Origin: Rhodoferax sp.
Lineage (GTDB): Bacteria; Pseudomonadota; Gammaproteobacteria; Burkholderiales; Burkholderiaceae_C
DNA: 48,207 bases
Assembly (NCBI RefSeq): GCF_028715765.1
Contig: NZ_JAQURE010000013.1
Span: 1-48,207 of the forward strand
Direction: 5' to 3'
The position numbers were made by a program, and so were the translations under genes. Positions 41,806 through 48,207 of this stretch are shown piece by piece (positions within the stretch are counted from its first letter, which is position 1; every line of letters starts with the position of its first letter). Below the pieces are notes generated by a model. It was not told where the DNA came from, searched no databases, and saw nothing but the letters and a program-made list of their open reading frames with translations.

Positions 41806-43530
41806 ATGCCCTCCACACCCCTGCCGTCCCCATCTTTTTTCAGCCCCACGGCACAGTCGGTGCATAACCGATTGGCGCTGCTCCAAACCGGCGCGCTGCA
41901 GCAAGCCATTCTGAACAGCGCCAATTTTTCCATCATGGCCACCGACGCCAAAGGTGTGATCCAGATTTTCAATCTGGGTGCCGAGCGCATGCTGGGCTAT
42001 GCCGCCGCCGACGTGGTGGACAAAATCACGCCCGCTGACATGTCCGACCCGCAAGAGGTGGTCGACCGCGCCCAGACCTTGACGCAGGAGCTTGGCACCC
42101 CCATTACCCCTGGCTTTGAGGCGCTGGCGTTCAAAGCCTCGCGCGGCATAGAAGACATTTATGAGCTGACCTACATCCGCAAAGACCGCAGCCGCCTGCC
42201 GGTAGTGGTGTCAGTCACGGCGCTGCGCGACGCGCAAGACGACATCATTGGCTACCTGCTCACTGGCACCGACAACACCGCACGCAAGCAGATTGAGGCC
42301 GAGCGGGTGCGGCTTGAAAACGTGCTGCTGAAAAAAAATCTGGAGCTTGAAAATGCCCGCCAGGCGGCCGAGGTGGCCAACCAGGGCAAATCAGATTTTT
42401 TGTCCAGCATGAGCCACGAACTGCGTTCGCCCCTGAATGCCATTTTGGGGTTTGGTCAGTTGCTGGAGTCTGGCCGGCCTGAGCTGACACCGGCGCAACG
42501 CGCCAGCGTGAACCAAATTCTCAAGGCGGGCTGGTATTTGCTGGAGTTGATCAATGAAATTCTTGACCTGGCGTTGATCGAGTCAGGGCGTTTGTCGCTC
42601 TCACTCGAACCCACGTCGTTGCACGATGTGTTGCAAGACTGTGAAGCCATGATGGCCGCGCAGGCGCAGCAAAGAGGGGTCACGCTGCAGTTTGAAGCGG
42701 TTGACCCTGACTGCTTTGTCAGTGCCGACCGCACCCGGCTCAAACAGGTGCTGATCAACCTGCTCTCCAACGCCATCAAGTACAACAAAGCCAACGGCAC
42801 CGCCACCGTCAGCACCCAGCGCACCGCCGCCGGGCGAATGCGGGTGAGTGTGCGCGACAGCGGTGAAGGGCTGCCGGCGGAGAAATTGGCGCAGTTGTTT
42901 CAGTCGTTCAACCGGCTGGGGCAAGAATCTGGCAGCGAAGAGGGCACCGGCATTGGGCTGGTGGTTTGCCGCCGTTTGATGGAATTGATGCAGGGCGAGA
43001 TTGGGGTTCACAGCACGCTGGGGCTGGGTAGCGTCTTTTGGTTTGAACTTGATCTGGCCGCCGCCCCCCAGTGGTTGCCCAGCAGCCCACAAGACCGTGC
43101 CCAGGCCACCTTGCCTGAGCCACTTCACACGCCCATGCACACCCTGCTGTATGTGGAAGATAACCGTGCCAACCTGGAGTTGATGGTGCAACTGGTGGCG
43201 CGCCAGAGCGACCTGCGGCTGCTGGGCGCACCCGACGCGGTGCGCGGCATAGCCATGGCACGCGCCCACCTGCCAGATTTGATTTTGATGGACATCAATC
43301 TGCCCGGCATCAGCGGCGTGCAAGCCTTGCACATGCTGCGAGCCGACCCCCGCACCGCGCACATACCGGTGCTGGCCTTGAGCGCCAATGCCATGCCGCG
43401 CGACATAGAAGCCGGCCTGGCCGCTGGCTTTTACCGCTACCTGACCAAACCAATTCGGGTGAACGAATGCCTGCAAGCGATTGCCCAGGGAATTGAACTG
43501 GCCACGGTCTATTCGCGATCTATTTCTTGA
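41806..43530 (+). CDS. Hybrid sensor histidine kinase with C-terminal receiver
   Basis: About 574 residues, no transmembrane segment. Domains: PAS (about 30-165), coiled coil, HisKA (SHELRSPLNAILGF, phosphorylated His near 203), HATPase_c (N box NLLSNAIKYN, G1 RDSGEGLP, G2 GTGIGLVV) and a C-terminal receiver (acidic start YVEDN, acceptor Asp in LILMDINLPG near 496, KPIR lysine). It probably phosphorylates its own receiver and signals to a separate phosphotransfer partner, none of which is seen nearby. A TTG at 41794 is also open. Its last 11 bases overlap the end of the convergent BON gene. Confidence 0.92.
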   Translation: MPSTPLPSPSFFSPTAQSVHNRLALLQTGALQQAILNSANFSIMATDAKGVIQIFNLGAERMLGYAAADVVDKITPADMSDPQEVVDRAQTLTQELGTPITPGFEALAFKASRGIEDIYELTYIRKDRSRLPVVVSVTALRDAQDDIIGYLLTGTDNTARKQIEAERVRLENVLLKKNLELENARQAAEVANQGKSDFLSSMSHELRSPLNAILGFGQLLESGRPELTPAQRASVNQILKAGWYLLELINEILDLALIESGRLSLSLEPTSLHDVLQDCEAMMAAQAQQRGVTLQFEAVDPDCFVSADRTRLKQVLINLLSNAIKYNKANGTATVSTQRTAAGRMRVSVRDSGEGLPAEKLAQLFQSFNRLGQESGSEEGTGIGLVVCRRLMELMQGEIGVHSTLGLGSVFWFELDLAAAPQWLPSSPQDRAQATLPEPLHTPMHTLLYVEDNRANLELMVQLVARQSDLRLLGAPDAVRGIAMARAHLPDLILMDINLPGISGVQALHMLRADPRTAHIPVLALSANAMPRDIEAGLAAGFYRYLTKPIRVNECLQAIAQGIELATVYSRSIS

Positions 43531-44098
43531 GGGTCATCTCGTTGCCGACCTGGGTCACGCCTTCGACGCTGCGCGCCACTTCCAGCGCCCGGTCAATTTG
43601 TGCCTGGTTGTCTACAAAACCACTGAGCTGAACATGGCCGTCGCGCGTGACCACGGCAATGTCGGCGCTTTTGACAGTGGTGTCCGCCATCAACGCAGCT
43701 TTGAGCCTGGTGGTGGTGATGCCGTCATCCAGCTTGGTGCCCAAGGTGGTGGCACCGTCTTTCAGGCTGACGTTGTTGTTGACCGATTTCACACCGGGTA
43801 TGGCGCGGGTGATGTTGACAGCCAGCTCAATTTGAGACCGGTTGTCAGCAAAGCCACTGAGCATCACCTCGCCTTTGCGGGTTTCAACCTTGAAATCGAA
43901 ACCCTTGATTTCCATGTTGTCCATCAAGGCGGTTTTGACATGCGTGGTCAGCAGCGTGTCGTCAACTTCAGTGCCGACCGTGGTGCTGGGAACAGGTTGG
44001 GCAGCGACATCATCTGTCTTGCTGCAGGCCACCACAGTCAAGGCCATCAGCCCGGCCATGGAAGTCAACAAAATGCGTTGGGTAAAAGAGGGGTTCAT
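43520..44098 (-). CDS. Lipoprotein with two BON domains
   Basis: A 192-residue protein. The lipobox LTVVACSK is near residue 25, followed by two BON domains (about 45-110 and 120-190), each with a phospholipid-binding-like pattern (VMLSGFADN, VQLSGFVDN). It is OsmY-like in layout, thus probably a periplasmic osmotic or envelope-stress protein. GGAGAT lies eight bases before the ATG. Its 3' end overlaps the hybrid kinase gene by 11 bp, tail to tail. Confidence 0.92.
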   Translation of the reverse strand: MNPSFTQRILLTSMAGLMALTVVACSKTDDVAAQPVPSTTVGTEVDDTLLTTHVKTALMDNMEIKGFDFKVETRKGEVMLSGFADNRSQIELAVNITRAIPGVKSVNNNVSLKDGATTLGTKLDDGITTTRLKAALMADTTVKSADIAVVTRDGHVQLSGFVDNQAQIDRALEVARSVEGVTQVGNEMTLKK

Positions 44099-44157
44099 CA
44101 AAGTAAATCTCCATTGGGTTAAAAAATCATGCGGCCTTCGGCTGCGGCGCAGATGGC

Positions 44158-44194
44158 GAAGCCCCGTGATCCGATAGGCAGATCACGGGGCTTC
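44158..44194 (-). terminator. Strong hairpin between the two BON genes
   Basis: GAAGCCCCGTGATC (44158-44171) and its exact reverse complement (44181-44194) form a perfect 14-bp stem with a 9-nt loop. It lies 63 nt past the stop of the upstream BON gene on the minus strand. There is no T-run on that strand, so it may end transcription inefficiently or stabilise mRNA ends. Confidence 0.75.
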
Positions 44195-44256
44195 ACACTT
44201 TCAGGTCGAGTGGTGTCGCCATGGTGGGGCGAGCGGGTGGTGGGCTGATTTAAGCG

Positions 44257-44571
44257 TCAAGGACGCACAGCGATTTCGTTGCGCACCGAGCGCACATTGT
44301 TCACCCCGCGTGCAATGCTCTCTGCGGTGGCTTTTTCAGTGCTGTTTTTGGCGAAGCCAGACAACATGACAACGCCGTTAAGGGTTTCCACACTGATGGC
44401 AGCTGCGCTGACCAATTTGCTCTCGGCCATGCGCGATTTGACCAACGTGGTGATGCCCGCGTCGTCCACGTAAGCGCCCACAGTTTCCTGGCCACGACCT
44501 ACGGCACAGCCGGCGGTGGTGAGCAGGGTGGCAGCCAGCATGGCGGCAGTCAGAAGGGTTTTGATGTTCAT
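44257..44571 (-). CDS. Lipoprotein with one BON domain
   Basis: A 104-residue protein. The lipobox LTTAGCAV is near residue 22, then a single BON domain (GITTLVKSRMAESKLV, VVMLSGFAKN, VRSVRNEIAV). GGAGATT precedes the ATG, as in the neighbouring two-BON gene; the leaders of the two genes resemble each other (AACCC-TGGAGATT), which suggests they arose by duplication. Probably periplasmic and stress-related. Confidence 0.92.
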   Translation of the reverse strand: MNIKTLLTAAMLAATLLTTAGCAVGRGQETVGAYVDDAGITTLVKSRMAESKLVSAAAISVETLNGVVMLSGFAKNSTEKATAESIARGVNNVRSVRNEIAVRP

Positions 44572-44640
44572 GATGAATCTCCAAGGGTTGTTGATGGTGA
44601 AAGCCCCACCACCGATGGGCTGTATCTGCAGGACGAGCGC

Positions 44641-45825
44641 TTAGCGCTTGCCAGTGACTTCAATGTCGACCCGGCGGTCGGGTTGTAAACAGGCAATCAA
44701 GGCCGGGGTGGCTTGCTTGCCAAGGCAGTCGCCGGGATGGGTGACCGGGTCTGAACCATTGACACCTTGCGCCATGATCTTGTGCGCGGGTATGCCGCCA
44801 GACTGCACCAGGTAAGCGTTCACGGCCTCAGCCCGACGGGTGGAGAGCTTTTGGTTGTAAGCCTTTGCGCCAATGCGGTCGGTGTGGCCGGTGACATGAA
44901 TCACGTCGTAGTCAACGCCACGCAGGTCGTTGGCCAGCTGGTCCAGCGCCAGGCGGCCAGCGGGTTTGACCGCCGCGTTGTCAAAGTCAAACAGCGAATC
45001 AGCCGAGAGGGTGACCTTGACTGGCACCACAGGCACAGGCGCCGGGGTGGGCACAGGCACGGGTACAACCACGGCCACCGGTGCTGGCGCTGCGGGCTGC
45101 GCTACCGGTTCTGGCACATCGGCACGCGCCACTGGTTGCGGCGCAGGGGTGGGCGCAGGCGCACCGAAGCGGTACACCAGCCCGACCGAGACCACATCGA
45201 CATCGCCCTTGTTGCCCACGGCATCGTCAATGCGGTAGCGTTCAATTTCAGTGCGCAGGCTTAACGCGTCGGTCAGTGCATACTGCAAGCCCAAACCCAC
45301 TTTGAGGTTGGTGCCTCGGGTGCTGGGGTTGGGGTTGAGCACATTGACTGCGCCGGTGCCCACAAAGGTGTCGCTGGCTTGGGTATGGGTCAGCCCCAGC
45401 CGGCCAAAGGCTGAGAACTTGTCGGTGATGGGCAAGATGCCCAGCGCGTCCAGGTTCACGCCCTTGAGTCGGATGCTGCCATTGAGTGTGCCCAACGGGG
45501 TGGTTGGGGTGGTAAAGCCGAATTGCCCCAGGTCAAAGTAGCCGCCTTCGACCGCAAAATTTCGGTTGAATTGGTAGCCGCCCAGCAGCCTGAAGCTGCG
45601 GTCGCGGTCGGTCGGGTTGATCGGGCCGGCCACCAAGCCATTGCTCAACAGGCCGCTGGTGATGCGCGCCTCGTCAATGGTGGCTTGTGACTGGCCGATG
45701 TTGGCGCCCATGTACCAGCCCGGCGTGGCAGCCTGAGCCATGGCCCAGGGTGCCGCCATCAGGGCGAGTGTCAACAGGCTGAGTTTGGCCGTGCTTGCGA
45801 CCATTGTGCAGGTGTGGTGTGTCAT
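44641..45825 (-). CDS. OmpA-like outer membrane protein (beta-barrel plus peptidoglycan-binding domain)
   Basis: A 394-residue protein. Signal peptide ending AMAQA (about residue 31), an eight-strand OmpA-type barrel (about 33-220; WYMGANIGQSQATIDEA, YQFNRNFAVEGGYFDLG), a Pro/Val/Ala-rich linker (about 223-275) and an OmpA C-terminal domain (about 280-394; DSLFDFDNAAVKP, VTGHTDRIGAKAYNQKLSTR, DRRVDIEV). A disulfide pair CLGK...CLQP near the end is typical. The start at 45825 has AGAGAA upstream and begins the signal peptide. Confidence 0.93.
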   Translation of the reverse strand: MTHHTCTMVASTAKLSLLTLALMAAPWAMAQAATPGWYMGANIGQSQATIDEARITSGLLSNGLVAGPINPTDRDRSFRLLGGYQFNRNFAVEGGYFDLGQFGFTTPTTPLGTLNGSIRLKGVNLDALGILPITDKFSAFGRLGLTHTQASDTFVGTGAVNVLNPNPSTRGTNLKVGLGLQYALTDALSLRTEIERYRIDDAVGNKGDVDVVSVGLVYRFGAPAPTPAPQPVARADVPEPVAQPAAPAPVAVVVPVPVPTPAPVPVVPVKVTLSADSLFDFDNAAVKPAGRLALDQLANDLRGVDYDVIHVTGHTDRIGAKAYNQKLSTRRAEAVNAYLVQSGGIPAHKIMAQGVNGSDPVTHPGDCLGKQATPALIACLQPDRRVDIEVTGKR

Positions 45826-45913
45826 GTTGTTCTCTGAAGATGCCTCAGCCATGCCAAGCGGACGCAAGGCTGAGGCGGGTTGTGATGCAAGTGCCAACGG
45901 GTGTTGGATGTGT

Positions 45914-48142
45914 TTACGGTGCGGGCACGTTGATGACGGTGTCCACCAGCGTGACCGAGGCACCCAAAGACAAGGCCCGGCCTTCCAGCGTCACGATGTT
46001 GACATTGCCCGCGGTAGAAAACGATGCACCCGCTTGCGCAATGACGGTGCCGACCATGGTGCCGCCACCGGCCGCATTGATGGTGGCAAAGCTGCCCACT
46101 TGCCAGAACACGTTTTTAGGCAAGGCACCGCCAGCCAAAATGATGCTTTGCGGAAAGGCTGCCCCAGGTCCGCCCACTGTCAGCGTGGTGGCCATTTGAA
46201 ACACCCAGGTGGCGGTGGGGTCACCTTGCGCATCCAGCGTCAAGTTACCCCCTTGGATCATGAATGACCCACCGGGTGCCACATAGGTGCCAGGCAGCAA
46301 GGTCAAACCCGCCAGGTTGGCACCGGGTGCCGGGCTAGCGCCGCCCACCGGCATGGCCACCAGGGCTCCGTAGGCAGTTTGAGCATCCAGCCGAGCTTGG
46401 GTGGCAATAGCGCAATTGGGCGCATTGAATCCGGCGTTGGTGGCATTGGTACAGGTGTAAATGCGGCCATTCACAGCACCAATGTTGGCCGGCGTTTCGG
46501 TGTAGATGTCACCCAGTGTGTCGTGAAAACCCGTGACCGAAGAGGTGCCCGTGGCGATGGTGCCAATGTCACCGTTGATTTGCGTCAGCGTGCCGGTGTT
46601 GGTCATGCCCGCAGTGCCACCAAAGGTGCCAAAAGCGGCCGCGGTGTTCAAGGCAATCACTGGTGGGATCACCGGCACCAGGGCGGTGGTAAAGCGCCAT
46701 TGCTTGTTCAGCGCCAGCGGGTTGCCTGCCAAGTCGGTGACACCGGTGTTCACGGTGGCGTTGTAGGTGGTGTTGGGGGTCAGCGCCACAGCGGGTGTGA
46801 AGGTGGCAATTTTGCTGGCTGCTTGGTAGCTGACGCTGCCCACCACACCTGCGACGGTGAAGTTGGCCGTGTTGATGCTCAAGGGGTCCATGTCTTCGTT
46901 GAAGGTGGCGCTCACTGCCGTGCTGGTCACAACACCGGTGGCCAAGTCAGCAGGGTTGACCTGTGTGACCAGCGGCGCGGTGGTGTCGGCTGTGGCGGCG
47001 GTCGTCCAACGCCATGCATAGTCAAGCGCCATGGGGTTGGCTGCCAAGTCTTCCACGCCACCCACACCGCCTTTGAAGGTCAGGGTGTACTGCGTTGCGG
47101 CAAGCAGTGGACTGACCGGAATAAACACCGCTTCCACCCCAGAAAAACTGACTGCACCTGGCACCGCTGCACCGCTGACGGTTTGTTTCATGGTGAAGTT
47201 GGTGCCGGTCAGCGTCAAGGGGTTGAGTGCTTCACTGAAGGTGGCCGCAATGCGGGTGTTAACGGGCACATTGATCGCGTTGTTGGCGTTAACCGTGCTC
47301 ACCACACGCGGCGCGGTGGTGTCAGCAGCCAGCGCTGTTGTCCAGCTCCATACGTAGTTGCTGGCCAGCGGGTTGCCAGCCAAATCAGCCACCAAGGTGG
47401 TCAAGGTTGCGGTGTATTGGGTGTTGGCTGCCAGCAGGTTGGCTGGCGTAAACACGGCGTTCACACTGCTGTTGCTTTGCGTACCGGCCACGGTGGCACC
47501 GCTGATGGTTTGCTTGACAGTGAAGCTGGTCGCCGTCAGTGTGGCCGGGTCAATGGCTTCACTGAAGGTGGCACCTATCTTGGTGTTCACTGGCACAGCG
47601 GTGGCACCGTTGGCGTGAATGGTGTGGGTCACGGTAGGCGGTGTGGTGTCAAGCACGCCCGCTGCGGCTGTGGTGAATGTCCAGCCAAATGGGGTGGCCA
47701 GTGCCACACCCGTGCTGTCGGTGGCAGCGGTGGTGACGCTGGCTGAGCAGGTGGTGCTGGCGGGCAACAATGTGCCCACGGGCAAGGTCAGGGTGGCGGT
47801 TTTGCTGGCTGCCACATAGCTGACGGTGCCACCTGTCACAGGCGTAACTGCCGGACACGCCAGGGTGAAGCTGCCAGCACTCAGTGTGGCCGCGTTCATG
47901 GCTTTGCTGAAGGTGGCCGTGACCAAACGGGCATTCAGTGCAATATTCGTAGCATTGGGCAACGGCGACACGGCTGTGACGGTAGGCGGCACGCTGATCA
48001 CCGGGATGATCACCGGGCTGATGCTGCCAGCGCCCAAAATAGGCGCTTGCCCACCACCACCGCCGCAGGCACTCAGCCCGATGCCGAAAACTGTGGCGAT
48101 GAGCCACGGCAAAACTTTGGAACGGGTCTTGATTTTTGTCAT
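45914..48142 (-). CDS. Lipoprotein with four Big_5 repeats and an ice-binding-like (DUF3494) domain
   Basis: A 742-residue surface protein. The lipobox GLSACGGGGG is near residue 25. Four Ig-like Big_5 domains of about 105 residues follow (each with a VTATFSKAMNAATL-type motif and ending in an FGWTFTTA or YVWSWTTA type strand). The C-terminal DUF3494 domain (about 510-735) shows GDIGTIATGTSSVTGF, LAGLTLLPGTYV, DPTATWVFQMATTLTVG and NVFWQVGSFATI. DUF3494 proteins bind ice or act as adhesins; the Ig-like stalk favours display on the cell surface. AGAGGTAGG precedes the ATG. Confidence 0.94.
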   Translation of the reverse strand: MTKIKTRSKVLPWLIATVFGIGLSACGGGGGQAPILGAGSISPVIIPVISVPPTVTAVSPLPNATNIALNARLVTATFSKAMNAATLSAGSFTLACPAVTPVTGGTVSYVAASKTATLTLPVGTLLPASTTCSASVTTAATDSTGVALATPFGWTFTTAAAGVLDTTPPTVTHTIHANGATAVPVNTKIGATFSEAIDPATLTATSFTVKQTISGATVAGTQSNSSVNAVFTPANLLAANTQYTATLTTLVADLAGNPLASNYVWSWTTALAADTTAPRVVSTVNANNAINVPVNTRIAATFSEALNPLTLTGTNFTMKQTVSGAAVPGAVSFSGVEAVFIPVSPLLAATQYTLTFKGGVGGVEDLAANPMALDYAWRWTTAATADTTAPLVTQVNPADLATGVVTSTAVSATFNEDMDPLSINTANFTVAGVVGSVSYQAASKIATFTPAVALTPNTTYNATVNTGVTDLAGNPLALNKQWRFTTALVPVIPPVIALNTAAAFGTFGGTAGMTNTGTLTQINGDIGTIATGTSSVTGFHDTLGDIYTETPANIGAVNGRIYTCTNATNAGFNAPNCAIATQARLDAQTAYGALVAMPVGGASPAPGANLAGLTLLPGTYVAPGGSFMIQGGNLTLDAQGDPTATWVFQMATTLTVGGPGAAFPQSIILAGGALPKNVFWQVGSFATINAAGGGTMVGTVIAQAGASFSTAGNVNIVTLEGRALSLGASVTLVDTVINVPAP

Positions 48143-48179
48143 TCGCCTACCTCTTTGATGAATTCAGAAACTTTTGAAA

Positions 48180-48207
48180 GCCCAAGCAGCAGGCTGCTGG
48201 CCTGGGC
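48180..48207. terminator. Hairpin at the window edge
   Basis: GCCCAAGCAGCAG and CTGCTGGCCTGGGC are nearly complementary, giving a GC-rich stem. It is cut by the window end and may be a terminator for the gene beyond or part of the leader of the Big_5 gene. Confidence 0.35.

Noticed and set aside
1..48207. CRISPR arrays, rRNA, intact transposases, prophage genes
   Set aside because: No regular repeat-spacer array, no rRNA signatures, and no transposase or phage structural genes were recognised.

Overview
The window is GC-rich DNA from a betaproteobacterium, most likely a member of the Comamonadaceae (Rhodoferax/Polaromonas/Acidovorax type). This rests on gene content and on a dispersed ~50-bp repeat (core ATAGCTGCTTGCGC ... 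ATAAGCGCTAGAGGCC) that I recall as typical of that family. The genus is an inference; no rRNA is present. About 36 protein genes, one tRNA and one clear pseudogene are visible.

Layout. (1) 113-6284, minus strand: a six-gene lipid operon (FAD amine-oxidase-like protein, DUF1365, cyclopropane-fatty-acid-synthase-like methyltransferase, MFS carrier, DUF3833 lipoprotein, SDR). It resembles clusters that elsewhere accompany ChrR/ECF sigma factors and modify membrane fatty acids. (2) 6285-7023: a gene-free stretch with two inverted ~132-bp palindromic elements, then an SMP-30/gluconolactonase gene. (3) 8234-15060, plus strand: a six-PAS GGDEF-EAL protein and a translationally coupled pair of P-loop ATPases behind a promoter full of inverted repeats. 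(4) 15087-21541: putA (minus), a periplasmic-sensor GGDEF-EAL protein and an Lrp/AsnC regulator. (5) 21648-24610: recQ, an orphan CopG/BrnA-like antitoxin, a DUF1640 pseudogene with three point lesions, and an AT-richer stretch dense in hairpins. (6) 24611-27762, minus strand: ubiU-ubiV-ubiT-ubiX, the oxygen-independent ubiquinone module, with a near-consensus FNR/ANR box upstream. (7) tRNA-Ala(CGC). (8) 28082-31852: a TetR-controlled MFP/permease/ATPase ABC exporter operon joined by ATGA overlaps. (9) 32015-34549: GspA/GspB (ExeAB) pair; a TauE-type exporter; a bacteriohemerythrin-PAS-GGDEF-EAL protein. (10) 38290-48142: envelope and stress genes (DUF1328, AI-2E-family permease, DUF4398 and OmpA lipoproteins, a coiled-coil protein, a hybrid histidine kinase, two BON lipoproteins, an OmpA-like porin, and a lipoprotein with Big_5 and ice-binding-like domains).

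Functional threads. Three GGDEF-EAL proteins within 30 kb sense different inputs (PAS ligands, a periplasmic solute, oxygen or iron through hemerythrin). Oxygen adaptation recurs in FNR-linked ubiUVT-ubiX and in the hemerythrin sensor. The most unusual signal is the ~50-bp repeat. It lies between genes and also in frame inside genes: three copies in putA, one forming the transmembrane helix of gspA, and probably one in the MFS carrier. Another copy supplies the ribosome-binding-site region of gspA. This looks like a protein-invading palindromic-type repeat comparable in behaviour to the Rickettsia palindromic elements.
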